The translations under genes and the position numbers were made by a program. A stretch of DNA of 34,606 nucleotides from Lysobacteraceae bacterium. GTDB taxonomy: Bacteria; Pseudomonadota; Gammaproteobacteria; Xanthomonadales; Xanthomonadaceae. Under the pieces are notes generated by a model, which saw only the letters and a program-made list of their open reading frames with translations, was not told the DNA's origin and ran no database searches. The DNA is taken from NCBI GenBank assembly GCA_008015095.1, contig SSEV01000173.1, positions 1-34,606 on the forward strand. Direction: 5' to 3'. Below are positions 20,853 to 30,540 of the stretch, piece after piece. Numbering within the stretch: the first letter of the stretch is position 1; every line of letters begins with the position of its first letter.

Positions 20853-23363
20853 TCAGCCGCGTTCGATCTCGCGCAGCGTCGCGGTGGGCGGCGCATCAAG
20901 CACGCGTCGCGTCGCGAGTAGACCGGCCGCGAGGGCGGCCAGCGCGCCCAGGGCAGCGCCCGCGAACACCATGGTCACATCGACCCGCCACGGCAGATCG
21001 AACACGCGCACCGCGATCACGCCTGCGAGCGTGGAGGCGGCGACCGCCGCGACCAGCCCCGACAACACGCCGATCGCGATGAACTCCGATGCCTGCGCCA
21101 AGCGCAACTGGCCGCGGCTGGCGCCAAGCGAGCGCATCACCGCGCCCTCATGCAGCCGCTCGTCCTGACTGGCGCTGACCGCGGCCAACAGCACCAGCAC
21201 GCCAGCGGCGAGCGAGAACCAGAACACCACCTGCACCACCATCGCCACCTGATCCCCGATGCCGCGCACCTGGGTCAGGATCGCATCGACGTCGATCACC
21301 GAGAGATTCGGGAAGCGTTCGACCAGCGTCGCGGTGAAATTGGCGCGGTCGGCGGGCACTTTCACCGCGGTGATGTAGCTCGCGGGATAGTCGTCGAGCG
21401 CGCCAGGCGATGCGATGACGAAGAAATTCGGGCGGAAGCTTTCCCATTCGACCTTGCGCAGGCTGGTGATCGTCGCCTCGAAACGCTGGCCTGCGATGTC
21501 AAACGTGATCCGATCGCCAAGCTTCCATCCCAGCGTGTTCGCGAAATCCTCTTCGACAGAAAGTTCCGGGCGCGCGGGCCCGCGCGCCGGCCAGAACCGG
21601 CCTGCGATCACCTTGTTGTCGGGGCTCACGCGGTCGGCCACCGAAAGATTGAATTCGCGCTCGGCCAGACGTTGCGCGCGCATGCCCTGCTGCGCGTAAT
21701 CGGCGCCAACGGCGGCTTTGCCGTTGCGCGCGATCAAGCGTCCGCGCACCATGGGATACAGCTGCGGCGGCGCCATCCCCTGTTCGGCGATCGTATCGCG
21801 CACGGCTTCAATCTGATCGGATTGGACGTTGATCACGAATCGGTTCGGCGCATCCGCCGACAGCGACAAGCGCCAACGATCGAGCAGGTCCGTGCGTACG
21901 AAGGTCAGCAGCAGCAGGGCCATCAGCCCCAGGCCGAGCGCGGATACCTGGGCGATGCTGGTGCCGGCGCGACGACTGACATTGGCCAGGCCATAGCGCA
22001 GGCTGCCGCGCAGACGCGCGCGCATGCGCCGTACCAGCAGGATCAGCGCATAGGCCAAGGCGGCCAATACCGCCAGGGTCGAGACGATGCCGAGCAGCAT
22101 GCTCAACGCCAGCGTCGCCGAGCCCGCTTGCCACCACAACATCGCGCCGAGCCCGGACAGGCCGAGGGCAGCGACCAGCCATGCGCTGGGTTCGACGCGA
22201 TCCAAATCGCGCCGCAACACGCGCAACGCCGGCACCCGGCGCAACGCCAACACCGGCGGCGCTCCGAAGGCGAGCAGAACGATCAGTCCCACCGCGAGCC
22301 CGCGCAGGGCGGGCCACGGCCCTGGCGGCGGAATCGAGATCTGCAGCACGCTCGCAAGCCATAATCCAATGGCCCATTGCATCGCGAATGCGATCGCGAC
22401 GCCGATCAGGCTGGCGATCACACCAAGGATCAGCAGTTCGCCGATATGGATCCCGGCCAGTGTGCGCTGACTGGCGCCGAGACAGCGCATCACCGCCGCG
22501 CCGGAGAGATGTCGTTCGCTGTGCCTGCGCGCGGCCATCGCCACCGCCACCGCAGCCAGCACCACCGACACCAGCGCAGCCAGCCCGAGAAAACGCCCGG
22601 CGCGATCAAGCGCTGAACGGATTTCCGGGCGCGCATCGCCGATGGTCTCCAGACGTTGTCCGCGCCCAAGCGCGGCGCGCGCTTTGCGCACGAACCCTTC
22701 CACCGCCGTGGCATCGCCGGCCACCACGAGTTTGTAGCCGACGCGGCTGCCCTGCTGGATCAGGCCGGTCGCGCGCAGATCCTCCAGCGACAGGAATACT
22801 TTCGGCGCGACATTGAAATAGTCGATCGCGCCATCCGGCTCTTGCAGCACCAGAGCGGCAAGACGCAATTCGCTTTCGCCCACGCCAACGATATCGCCAG
22901 GCCTCGCATTCAAGGCGTCGGCGCCGGAACGGCTAAGCCAGATCGTTCCGCGCGCTGGGCCGCCGGCGACCTCGCGCTCACCGCGCGCGTCGACGATTCG
23001 AAACCTGCCGCGCAACGGAAACGCCGGCCCCAACGCACGCAGTTCGCCCAACTGCAAACGCGCCGCGCCGCCGCTGCCGACACGGATCATGCTCGGCAAC
23101 TCCACGACCTCTGCGCGGCGTAATCCCTTCGCGGCTGCGGCGGGGCTGATCGGGCCGCGAATCGGCAGGTCGGCGCGCACCACCGCGTCGCCACCGAGCA
23201 GTCGATTCGCTTCGATCGCCAGAGCGCGGTCTGCGCGGTCGGTGACGAAGCCCACCGCGCTGACCGCGACCACCGCCAGAACCAGGGCGGCCGCCAGTAT
23301 GCGGATATCCCCGGCTGCGAGATCGCGTCGCAACTGACGCCAGGCCAGACGGAGCAGTCTCAT
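20853..23363 (-). CDS. ybbP: ABC transporter permease, YbbP/FtsX type
   Basis: Large inner-membrane permease of 836 residues with two FtsX-like units, the YbbP architecture. An N-terminal helix (ILAAALVLAVVAVSAVGF) precedes a periplasmic domain of roughly 45-250. A first three-helix FtsX core follows (about 265-440, with VMRCLGASQRTLAGIHIGE), then a central pair of helices, a second periplasmic domain of about 500-700, and a last FtsX core containing AVMRSLGASRGQLRLAQASE. These proteins work with a YbbA-type ATPase as mechanotransmitters or lipid extractors, not classic pumps. The ATG at 23363 has GGAG about 8 nt upstream; in-frame ATG 23375 is an alternative. The partner ATPase precedes it by 73 bp. 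Confidence 0.92.
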   Translation of the reverse strand: MRLLRLAWRQLRRDLAAGDIRILAAALVLAVVAVSAVGFVTDRADRALAIEANRLLGGDAVVRADLPIRGPISPAAAAKGLRRAEVVELPSMIRVGSGGAARLQLGELRALGPAFPLRGRFRIVDARGEREVAGGPARGTIWLSRSGADALNARPGDIVGVGESELRLAALVLQEPDGAIDYFNVAPKVFLSLEDLRATGLIQQGSRVGYKLVVAGDATAVEGFVRKARAALGRGQRLETIGDARPEIRSALDRAGRFLGLAALVSVVLAAVAVAMAARRHSERHLSGAAVMRCLGASQRTLAGIHIGELLILGVIASLIGVAIAFAMQWAIGLWLASVLQISIPPPGPWPALRGLAVGLIVLLAFGAPPVLALRRVPALRVLRRDLDRVEPSAWLVAALGLSGLGAMLWWQAGSATLALSMLLGIVSTLAVLAALAYALILLVRRMRARLRGSLRYGLANVSRRAGTSIAQVSALGLGLMALLLLTFVRTDLLDRWRLSLSADAPNRFVINVQSDQIEAVRDTIAEQGMAPPQLYPMVRGRLIARNGKAAVGADYAQQGMRAQRLAEREFNLSVADRVSPDNKVIAGRFWPARGPARPELSVEEDFANTLGWKLGDRITFDIAGQRFEATITSLRKVEWESFRPNFFVIASPGALDDYPASYITAVKVPADRANFTATLVERFPNLSVIDVDAILTQVRGIGDQVAMVVQVVFWFSLAAGVLVLLAAVSASQDERLHEGAVMRSLGASRGQLRLAQASEFIAIGVLSGLVAAVAASTLAGVIAVRVFDLPWRVDVTMVFAGAALGALAALAAGLLATRRVLDAPPTATLREIERG

Positions 23364-23436
23364 CGGCGTCTCCATGCACGTGATGCGCCGGCTATCCGCC
23401 ATTTCGGAACGCTGCGTCGCGCAGGCATCGTCGTGC

Positions 23437-24180
23437 TCATGCCGCCACCAAGCGGCCGCTGTCGAGACGCAACACGCGATGACAGCGCGAAGCGAGATGT
23501 TCGTCGTGCGTCACCAGCACCAGGGTGGTGCCCGCATCGGCATTCAAACCGAACAGTTGATCGATGATGGCCTTGCCGGTACGGGTGTCGAGATTGCCGG
23601 TGGGTTCGTCCGCGAAGAGCAATGCAGGCCGGGTCACGAACGCGCGGGCCAAGGCGACCCGCTGCTGTTCGCCTCCGGACAACTGGCGCGGATAATGGCC
23701 CAGTCGCTCGCCGAGGCCGACCTTCTCCAGGATCTCGCGCGCGGGCGCATGCGCATCGGCGTCGCCGCGCAGTTCCAAAGGCAGCATCACGTTCTCCAAC
23801 GCGGTCAGCGATGGCAGCAATTGGAAACTCTGGAACACGAAGCCGACCTTCTCGCCGCGGATTCGCGCACGGCCGTCCTCATTCAAGGCCGACAGTTCGA
23901 CGCCGTCCAACCACACCCGCCCATCGCTGGGAACATCGAGTCCCGCCATGAGCGCCAGCAGCGTGCTCTTGCCCGATCCCGAGGCGCCTACGATCGCCAC
24001 GCTGTCCCCGGACGCGATCGAAAACCCGATCTTGTCGAGAATGACTAATTCCCCATCGGGCAGACGCACCCGCTTGCCGAGATGCTCGACCGCCAGTGCG
24101 GGCGCCCCCCCCTCCGCAAGGGCAGGCCCGACGGGCCCGGAAGATGCAGGAGAGACGTCCGTTTGCAGTGTCATCGGCAT
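23437..24180 (-). CDS. ybbA: ABC transporter ATP-binding protein, YbbA type
   Basis: Cytoplasmic ATPase of about 247 residues, MacB/LolD class, partner of the adjacent YbbP-type permease. Walker A is GASGSGKST (65-73), the Q-loop is [12 protein letters not shown], the signature is LSGGEQQ (167-173), and Walker B is [12 protein letters not shown] (188-199). The switch His is in LVTHDEHLA. It has a 25-residue Ala/Gly/Pro-rich N-terminal lead before the nucleotide-binding fold. ATG 24180 and ATG 24174 are both possible starts; the longer in-frame extension to 24363 is not protein-like. It is followed at 73 bp by the permease, so the two form an operon separate from the two-component genes upstream (270 bp away). 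Confidence 0.92.
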   Translation of the reverse strand: MPMTLQTDVSPASSGPVGPALAEGGAPALAVEHLGKRVRLPDGELVILDKIGFSIASGDSVAIVGASGSGKSTLLALMAGLDVPSDGRVWLDGVELSALNEDGRARIRGEKVGFVFQSFQLLPSLTALENVMLPLELRGDADAHAPAREILEKVGLGERLGHYPRQLSGGEQQRVALARAFVTRPALLFADEPTGNLDTRTGKAIIDQLFGLNADAGTTLVLVTHDEHLASRCHRVLRLDSGRLVAA

Positions 24181-24450
24181 CACCGGCGGCAGAAGAACGT
24201 CCGATATTGGGCGAAGCCGGCATGAACGCAAGAGCGGGATGACAGGACTTTGGTCATGGTTCGCACACAGGGGTGCGCAAAGGGCGGGCAATCCGCGGCA
24301 TTCGCGCACGATGCGCCGCCCGCATTGGGCCGTGACCGTCGATTGCCGATGGGCTGTCGTCAATGATTCGCCAGGGTCTATCAGGCGTCTCTCTTTGCGG
24401 CGCGCACCCGCAGAACCGGCGCGGAACGCGCGGAGAGATCGAACACGCGC

Positions 24451-25053
24451 TTACAGCCAACCTTTCTGTCGCGCCAATCGGTATGCCTCGATGCGATTGC
24501 CGACGCCGAGTTTGCCGATGGCCTCGGACAGGTAATTGCGCACGGTGCCTTGTGAGAGATGCAATTGCGCGGCGATCTCACCGGCGGAATGGCCCTCTCC
24601 GGCGAGGCGGAGCACCTGGCGCTCGCGATCGTTCAGCGGATCGGCTTCGGACCATGCTTCCAGAGCGAGTTGGGGGTCGATGGCGCGACCGCCGCGATGA
24701 ACTTTGCGCAAGGCGTCCGCGAGTTGTTCCGCGGGCGCATCCTTGAGCAGATAACCCGACACGCCGGCATCGAGCGCGCGGCGCAGGTAGCCGCTGCGCG
24801 CGAAGGTCGTCACGATCACCACCTTCGTCGGCAACGCATGGCGTTGGATGCGCTGCGCGCGTCCGAGCCCGGTCAGCCCCCGCCTTTCGACATCGGTGAC
24901 CAGCAGGTCCGGCCGATGATGCTGCAGCTCGCGCCAGGCGCTTTCGCCATCGGCAGTGGCGGCCACCACATCGATATCGGCTTCCAGCGACAACAAGGCG
25001 CCGAGCGCGCCACGCACCATCGCCTGATCCTCGGCGAGCAGCACGCGAATCAA
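24451..25053 (-). CDS. NarL/LuxR-family response regulator (DesR-like)
   Basis: Two-component response regulator of 200 residues. The receiver domain covers about 1-120 (MIRVLLAEDQAMVRGAL), with phospho-acceptor Asp54 in LLVTDVERRGLTGL. The C-terminal LuxR helix-turn-helix covers about 138-195 (LNDRERQVLRLAGEGHSAGE, then GTVRNYLSEAIGKLG). The start appears to be TTG at 25053, overlapping the kinase stop codon (TTGA), which implies translational coupling and low independent initiation; a GTG nine bases on is an alternative. It is cognate to the adjacent DesK-like kinase and probably controls the ABC-2 transporter genes upstream in this unit. Confidence 0.92.
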   Translation of the reverse strand: MIRVLLAEDQAMVRGALGALLSLEADIDVVAATADGESAWRELQHHRPDLLVTDVERRGLTGLGRAQRIQRHALPTKVVIVTTFARSGYLRRALDAGVSGYLLKDAPAEQLADALRKVHRGGRAIDPQLALEAWSEADPLNDRERQVLRLAGEGHSAGEIAAQLHLSQGTVRNYLSEAIGKLGVGNRIEAYRLARQKGWL

Positions 25054-26312
25054 ACGGCGGACTCCGTCTGCCGCGCGGCGGACTCGACGCGCACGGCGAC
25101 GCGCGCTTCGACCTGCGTGCCGCGCCCTTGAGCGGATTCGATCCGCAGCGATCCGCCTAACGCTTCGATCCGTTCGCGCATGCCCGCTAGGCCATTGCCG
25201 GGCACGATCGCCCCTCCGCGACCATCATCGCTGATCCGCAACACGGCCAAGCAGTCGCGAATCTCGAGCGCTACATCGGCGCGCGCGGCGCATGCGTGGC
25301 GCTGGATGTTGATCACCGCTTCGCGCAGAGTCAGCGCCAACGCGGTTTCGATCTCCGGCGAGAGAGCGACCGCTTCGGGATCGCCACTGCCCCCGTCACT
25401 CCCGAGCCGCGAGATCAATTCCACGCCTTCATATTCCAACAGCAACTTCGCCGCGGCGAGTTCCGCGGCGATGCCGGCCGCACGGATGCCGCTGACCGCA
25501 GTGCGTACCTGACTCAGGGTCGCGCGCGCGACCTCGGCCACTTCGACGATTTCGGCGCGCGCCCGCGCGCGCGCGGCCTCGTCGTCGCCATGCTGCAACA
25601 GTCTGCCGGCGAGTTCCGATTTCAACGCGATCATCGACAACGTGTGCCCGAGCAGATCATGCAGATCGCGACCGATGCGCTCGCGCTCGGCGAAAGCGGC
25701 GAGACGGCGCACTTCGTCGTGCGAGAGTTTCAATTCGGCGCGTTTTCGGGTGTTCTCGATGAACTGGTGATTGCCGAAAAATACGCCGACCATCATGATG
25801 ATGGTCACCAGAAAAATGAACACCGGATAGCGCAGCCAGAGGATTTCCAGCAGGAGCGCCGTCGCGATGAGCGCCATCCAGGCCACGCGCCGCCACAGTG
25901 GGCCGCCGATCGTGGCGGCCAGGCCACTGGCGTAGACCGTGTAGCAATTGGCGAAGGCGTTGACCGGCAACAACAGATGGCCCAGCGCGGCGATGGCGAG
26001 CATGCAGGCGACGGCGCGTGGGCCGTCGAAGCGATAACTGGCGAAGTACAGCGGCAGGAAGACCAGGATCGACAACAGCGTCGCCCCCAGCATCGGCCGC
26101 ACCGGCCCGGCCCATTGTTCGGCCCCGCCGCCTATCCAGCGCAGGAACAAAGGCATGAACAGGAAAGCCAGATACGCCAGGGTGTAGAACGGCATCCAGC
26201 CCAATCCCAGAGACTCCGGCACTAGGCGCGCGCGCCAGCGCAACAGCGTCGAAATCGCGGCGCCAGACACGGGCGCGGTAGACACGGGTGCGGCTGGCGT
26301 AGATGCGCTCAT
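25050..26312 (-). CDS. DesK-like sensor histidine kinase
   Basis: Membrane sensor kinase of about 420 residues. Four or five transmembrane helices lie within 35-180 (MPFYTLAYLAFLFMPLF, MLGATLLSILVFLPLYFA, VACMLAIAALGHLLL, VFIFLVTIIMMVGVFFG). A HisKA_3 helix pair with His218 (ERERIGRDLHDLLGHTLSM) and a HATPase domain (ALTLREAVINIQRHA, DDGRGG, GNGLAGMRERIEALGG) follow. The group includes the membrane-fluidity sensor DesK and regulators of antibiotic-efflux ABC transporters. ATG 26312 is chosen (GGAGG 11 nt upstream); a GTG at 26330 is in frame. It lies 24 bp after the amidohydrolase gene and overlaps the response regulator. Confidence 0.93.
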   Translation of the reverse strand: MSASTPAAPVSTAPVSGAAISTLLRWRARLVPESLGLGWMPFYTLAYLAFLFMPLFLRWIGGGAEQWAGPVRPMLGATLLSILVFLPLYFASYRFDGPRAVACMLAIAALGHLLLPVNAFANCYTVYASGLAATIGGPLWRRVAWMALIATALLLEILWLRYPVFIFLVTIIMMVGVFFGNHQFIENTRKRAELKLSHDEVRRLAAFAERERIGRDLHDLLGHTLSMIALKSELAGRLLQHGDDEAARARARAEIVEVAEVARATLSQVRTAVSGIRAAGIAAELAAAKLLLEYEGVELISRLGSDGGSGDPEAVALSPEIETALALTLREAVINIQRHACAARADVALEIRDCLAVLRISDDGRGGAIVPGNGLAGMRERIEALGGSLRIESAQGRGTQVEARVAVRVESAARQTESAV

Positions 26313-26336
26313 AGTCTGACCGGCCTCCACCCCGGA

Positions 26337-28172
26337 TCAACGCAACTCTACCTGATCGATGCGTACGACGAAGTCGCCTTCCGGTTGTCCCGCGGTGATC
26401 GCGATGCCGCGCAGATTCGCCAGATCAGCACCCGCGAATCCCGACAGCGGCAGGCGCACCTCGCGCCACTGCGCGTCGGCGGCGAACGTCTGCATGCTCG
26501 GCATCCCTTGCGTCGACGCGCCGGAGAACAGCATCGCGGTGTAGCGGCGGCCATCGCCACGCGCCTGGAACACCAGTTCGCGGCGCGAGGTCGCGTCGAC
26601 CGGCATCATCGGTGTCTCGTTCGGGAAGAACATCATGCCCGCCCACGGGAAGGCGAAACCGGCGCGGATGCTGCCGCTGATCTCAAGCGCCCCGCGCGAA
26701 CCTTCGGCGCCGCCTTCGACCCAGCGATGGGCGGCGACGGAAGCGCCACCGGCGATCTGGTCGGTAGTCGGCTGCCAACTGCCGAACTTCGCGCGCACTT
26801 CACCATCGTCGAAATCGCTGATCAGCGGCTGCTGCGGCAACGCCGCCGCGACGTCCGCGGACTTGGCCGGCGCGCGACTCACGGCATGACCGTTCTTCCA
26901 CACGCCGATGATGCGGCGGGAATCGGTGATCTCCCGCGTGGGGTCGCCTTCGACCAGCAGCAGATCCGCGCGCATGCCCGGCGCGATGCGCCCGCGGTCC
27001 TTCAGACCGAAACGCCGCGCAGGCGTCGAGGTCGCCGCAGCCAGGGCCTGCGCAGGGCTCAAGCCCGCGCGCACCAGCAGCTCGAGTTCGCCATGCATGC
27101 TCGCGCCGTGCGCGGTGCCGGGGTTGCCGGCATCGGTCCCGGCCAGGATATCGACACCGGCCGCATGCAGTGCGCGCACGTTCGCGATCGCGTCGTTCAA
27201 CACTGCTGGTCGCGCCGCCGCATTGCCGAAACTCGCTTGCAGACTATCGCGCTGACTCGGGCTCAACCAGGGCCGCAAACGTGCGTCCTCGCCCAGGGCG
27301 CGACCCTCGTCGGCGCGCGCGATCGTCGCCAGCACCGAGAGGGTCGGTATGACGAATAGCCGGCGTTTTTCCGCGGCGGCCACGAATTCGGCGTCGCCCG
27401 GTTCGCCGAAAACATGGACCAAGCCATCGGCCCCCGCGGCGATGGCAGCCTTGCCGTCGCGCAAGCGCGAGACATGAACCACGCCCAGTTTGTCGCGCGC
27501 ATGCGCGGCGGTGATAGCGGCTCCGGCCTGCGCCGCGGTGATCGTAGGCAGCCGTCGGCTCTCGCTGTGCGCGCTGAAATCCTCAAGGATCAGCTTGAGA
27601 TAGTCGGAGCCCTCATCGATCCGCGCGATGGCGAATGCTGCCGCATCGCCGTCGGCGGCGAGCGTCGGCACATTCATGCCGTACTGCGTGCCATGACCGC
27701 CGGGCGCGGTGACCGCGGCGCCGGCGCTCCAGAGATCGGCCTGATCGGTGCGTTGCAGCGATTCGCGCTCGCGTTTGAGTTCAGGCAAACGTGTCCAGTC
27801 GCCGAGCATGTCAAGTTCGGCGGTGACGCCGAAGCGCAAGGCCTCGCGCCGGGCCTCGCCCCAACTGTGCGTGTGCGCATCGATCAGGCCCGGCAGCAGC
27901 GTCTTGCCCGCGCCATCAATGATCTCGATGTCGCCCGGCAGATCGAGACCGCGGCCGACGGCGACGATGCGCCCGTCGCGCACCAGCACATCGGTGCGCG
28001 GCAAAACGCGCATACCGTCGAACACGCGCACATCGCGCAAGGCGAGATCGTTCGTCGCTTGCGCCTGCGCAGCGGCCGCGTCGCGTGACGCAGGATCGCT
28101 CTGCGCGGTCACTGCGATGGCGAGCACTGCGGCCAAGGCGCCGACGGCAAGGACTTCGGGCAGACGTTTCAT
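26337..28172 (-). CDS. Secreted amidohydrolase with C-terminal CIA30-like domain
   Basis: Exported metal-dependent hydrolase of 611 residues. The signal peptide (LPEVLAVGALAAVLAIAVTA) is followed by an imidazolonepropionase-like amidohydrolase domain at about 42-440. This has H100xH102 (LIDAHTHSW), a likely bridging Lys193 (YLKLILED), His233 (VVHVS), His253 (LVHVF) and Asp347 (AGTDAGNP), a binuclear-metal set. Residues about 465-611 form a CIA30-type beta-sandwich (ISDFDDGEVRAKFGSWQ, then EVRLPLSGFAGADLANLRGI). Such fusions occur in Proteobacteria and may act on cyclic amides or small peptides in the periplasm. ATG 28172 has AGGAGA 8 nt upstream. It sits between the ABC-2 genes and their two-component regulators, suggesting a link to the exported or sensed compound. 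Confidence 0.88.
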   Translation of the reverse strand: MKRLPEVLAVGALAAVLAIAVTAQSDPASRDAAAAQAQATNDLALRDVRVFDGMRVLPRTDVLVRDGRIVAVGRGLDLPGDIEIIDGAGKTLLPGLIDAHTHSWGEARREALRFGVTAELDMLGDWTRLPELKRERESLQRTDQADLWSAGAAVTAPGGHGTQYGMNVPTLAADGDAAAFAIARIDEGSDYLKLILEDFSAHSESRRLPTITAAQAGAAITAAHARDKLGVVHVSRLRDGKAAIAAGADGLVHVFGEPGDAEFVAAAEKRRLFVIPTLSVLATIARADEGRALGEDARLRPWLSPSQRDSLQASFGNAAARPAVLNDAIANVRALHAAGVDILAGTDAGNPGTAHGASMHGELELLVRAGLSPAQALAAATSTPARRFGLKDRGRIAPGMRADLLLVEGDPTREITDSRRIIGVWKNGHAVSRAPAKSADVAAALPQQPLISDFDDGEVRAKFGSWQPTTDQIAGGASVAAHRWVEGGAEGSRGALEISGSIRAGFAFPWAGMMFFPNETPMMPVDATSRRELVFQARGDGRRYTAMLFSGASTQGMPSMQTFAADAQWREVRLPLSGFAGADLANLRGIAITAGQPEGDFVVRIDQVELR

Positions 28173-28310
28173 CAAGGCTTCTCCTGACAGGGGGCTGAAA
28201 ACGGCTATCCGGGTCGTTTTCAATTCGCCGGCCCGGCGCATATCCGGACCGGCCGCGTTAGAGGTGGATGCGAAGACGTTCCGCGAGGCTGGATGTGACC
28301 CCTGACGGCG

Positions 28311-29186
28311 TCAGTCCTGCAAGCGGCGCAGTGCGAGGAATAAAAACACGGCAGTGAAGGTCACAAGTACGGCGATGTGCAGTGCGAGGCTGCCGCCAGC
28401 GTCCATTCCGATCACTTTCAGTGCGATCTGCGCATGGTGGTAGGACGGCCAGACCGGCGCGATCTGATTCACCGGTTCCGGCAGCATCCGCAACGGGATC
28501 CACAAACCAGACAGGAACGCCATCGGCAGGAAAATCAGGTTGACCACCGCCGGCGCGCCCTGCCCTCCGACCAGCGTGCCGATGAACAGACCCAATGCGC
28601 TGAACGGCAATACCCCGATCACATTGATCGCGAACAGCAAGGCCCATTGCGCGGGCCGCAGCGTCACTCCGGCCAGGCCTGCGGCGATGACCGCCAGCAG
28701 CACCGAGATCATCGCGCTGAACATCGCCGCCATCGCCATCTTGGCCAACAGATGCGCGCCCGGTGGCATCGGCAAGGCGCGTTTGTAGGTCAGAAAGCCC
28801 TGTTCGCGTTCGATCGCCAACGTCACGCCGAACGCGAACAAGCCCGTCGCCATCGCGCCGAATACGCCATACGTGGCCAACAGATATCGCGCCGCCTGAC
28901 CACCGGGCGATTGGCCGAGCACGACGCCGAACAACAGATAAAACAAGGCCGGGAACAACAGCGACGGCAGCGCGAACGAGGGCGTGCGCAACAGCCGCAG
29001 GCATTCGTATTTGGCTTCAAGCACATAACTGCGCCAGACCGGATGCGCCGCGGCGTCGCGAAGCATGGCGTCGACGCGTGGGCCAGCGCCGACGCCTGAC
29101 GCGCCGCCCCGTCCGTCGTCGGCCGCAACATCGAGTCGGGCCGCGAGATCGTTTGCGGTCTGCGCTTCCATCTTGACGCGGTTCAT
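28311..29186 (-). CDS. ABC-2 type transporter permease
   Basis: Inner-membrane export permease of 291 residues. A hydrophilic N-terminus of about 65 residues precedes six helices (SFALPSLLFPALFYLLFGVV, ATYGVFGAMATGLFAFGVTL, AMAAMFSAMISVLLAVIAAG, WALLFAINVIGVLPFSALGL, APAVVNLIFLPMAFLSGLWI, LALHIAVLVTFTAVFLFLAL). The motif EREQGFLTYKRALPMPPG between helices 2 and 3 is typical of ABC-2 permeases. The ATG at 29186 overlaps the ATPase stop codon (ATGA). Together with the DesK/DesR pair this resembles the yvfRSTU-type layout of other bacteria. The substrate is unknown; antimicrobial or lipid export is a reasonable guess. Confidence 0.92.
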   Translation of the reverse strand: MNRVKMEAQTANDLAARLDVAADDGRGGASGVGAGPRVDAMLRDAAAHPVWRSYVLEAKYECLRLLRTPSFALPSLLFPALFYLLFGVVLGQSPGGQAARYLLATYGVFGAMATGLFAFGVTLAIEREQGFLTYKRALPMPPGAHLLAKMAMAAMFSAMISVLLAVIAAGLAGVTLRPAQWALLFAINVIGVLPFSALGLFIGTLVGGQGAPAVVNLIFLPMAFLSGLWIPLRMLPEPVNQIAPVWPSYHHAQIALKVIGMDAGGSLALHIAVLVTFTAVFLFLALRRLQD

Positions 29187-30136
29187 GCGGCCTCCCGTTC
29201 GGAACCATTCGGACTTTCATTGACGGCCGTGCCGCCGCTGACCGCATCGTCGCGGGTGATTTCGACGAAGGCCTCGGCCAAGCTCGCGCGCCTGACTTCG
29301 AGTTCGCTGAGCGTCGCGTCTGCGGTCAGCAGACGGCGCACAAGATCCTCGGCGGCGTCGGTGACGATTTCGACCCGCCCCTCTTGACGACGCACCTCGC
29401 GCACTTCGGGCCACGCGGCGATCGTCGCCGGTTCCAACACGCTGCTACAGCGCACCTGGCGCTGGGCGACGCGCGCGCGCACCTCGGCGATGCTGCCGGA
29501 GGCGATGATCTTGCCGCGACCGAGCACGACCACTTGGTCGGCCAAGGATTCCGCTTCCTCCAGGTAGTGGGTGGTCAGCAGCACGCCTACCCCTTCCGTC
29601 ACCAGATGGCGAACCGCCCGCCACAGCGCCGTGCGTGCGCCGACATCCAACCCAGTGCTCGGTTCGTCGAGGAATAGCAAGCGCGGGCGTCCGCAGAGAG
29701 CCAGTGCGAACTGCACCCGGCGCTGCTGCCCGCCCGACAATTGCCCGTAACGGCGATCAAGCAGGCCTTCTAACCCGGCCAGCGTGACGCATTCGGTCGT
29801 AGGTCTCGGATTCGGGTAATAGCTGCGGGTCAAGGCTAGCAATTCGGCGACCTTCGCATGCTCGGGCACGCCGGCGCTTTGCAACATGACGCCGACACCT
29901 CTTTTCGCGGCGAGATCTCCGGGAGGGCGGCCGAAGACCTCCACGAGGCCGCATTCCGGCCGCAGCAGGCCGAGCAACAAGCTCACGGCGGTGGTTTTTC
30001 CCGCGCCATTGGCCCCGAGCAGGGCCAATGCCTGGCCGCCGGGAATATCCAGGTCGATCCCGTCGAGGGCGACTCGGGGGCCGAAGCGTTTGCTTGCGCC
30101 ACGCAGCCGGGCCAGCACCGGAACTTGAGCTTGCAT
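29183..30136 (-). CDS. ABC-2 transporter ATP-binding protein
   Basis: Cytoplasmic ATPase of 317 residues, DrrA/CcmA class. Walker A is GANGAGKTT (41-49), the Q-loop is VMLQSAGVPEH, the signature is LSGGQQRR (133-140), and Walker B is LLFLDEPSTGLD (153-164). The switch His is in TTHYLEEAESLADQ. A C-terminal domain of about 90 residues (SSVLEPATIAAWPEVREVRR) ends with LAEAFVEITRDD, as in drug-export ATPases. The ATG at 30136 follows only a weak GAGAAC ribosome site. It is the first gene of the five-gene unit (ATPase, permease, amidohydrolase, kinase, regulator) and is divergent from the MacAB-like operon across a 404-bp region. Confidence 0.93.
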   Translation of the reverse strand: MQAQVPVLARLRGASKRFGPRVALDGIDLDIPGGQALALLGANGAGKTTAVSLLLGLLRPECGLVEVFGRPPGDLAAKRGVGVMLQSAGVPEHAKVAELLALTRSYYPNPRPTTECVTLAGLEGLLDRRYGQLSGGQQRRVQFALALCGRPRLLFLDEPSTGLDVGARTALWRAVRHLVTEGVGVLLTTHYLEEAESLADQVVVLGRGKIIASGSIAEVRARVAQRQVRCSSVLEPATIAAWPEVREVRRQEGRVEIVTDAAEDLVRRLLTADATLSELEVRRASLAEAFVEITRDDAVSGGTAVNESPNGSEREAA

Positions 30137-30540
30137 CGATGTTCTCGCGCATCAGGATTCGTGCGCCCAGCCTAGGCGCCCGGCCGGAGGGCAAGTAGTC
30201 GCACGCATCAGCCATCGATGATGACGTTTGTCAGCTGACGCGGACGGACGGCTGCTTTACCCTGTGCCGGTCGTGAACGGCCCCGCGACGAACATCGAAG
30301 CGCAAAGGAATCTCCGGAAGGCCGAGAAGTTCCACGCGCCACAGATGGCGCGTTCGCGGATCAAGCGCCCAAACGCTTGATCCGGGAGAGCAAGCTCCGG
30401 CTTGGCCTGGGCCTGCGAGGTGTGAATAACGCCAAGCGGGTGTTGTTCAGGCCCTCCCAAACGATCGCTGCTCCGGTTGCTCTCGCTTCGCAGCCGGTCC
30501 GGGTCACACTTCGAAGCATCGCTACGTCTTTTGGTCCACG
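30137..30540. other. Divergent promoter region between two export operons
   Basis: No gene is supported in these 404 bp. Two adjoining perfect hairpins are present: CGCGCCA/TGGCGCG with loop CAGA (30335-30352), and the 11-bp stem CGGATCAAGCG/CGCTTGATCCG with loop CCCAAA (30357-30384). They could be a leader structure of the plus-strand operon or REP-like elements. TTCGCGGATCAAGCG here also occurs at about 7694. I could not define promoters with confidence. Confidence 0.6.
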
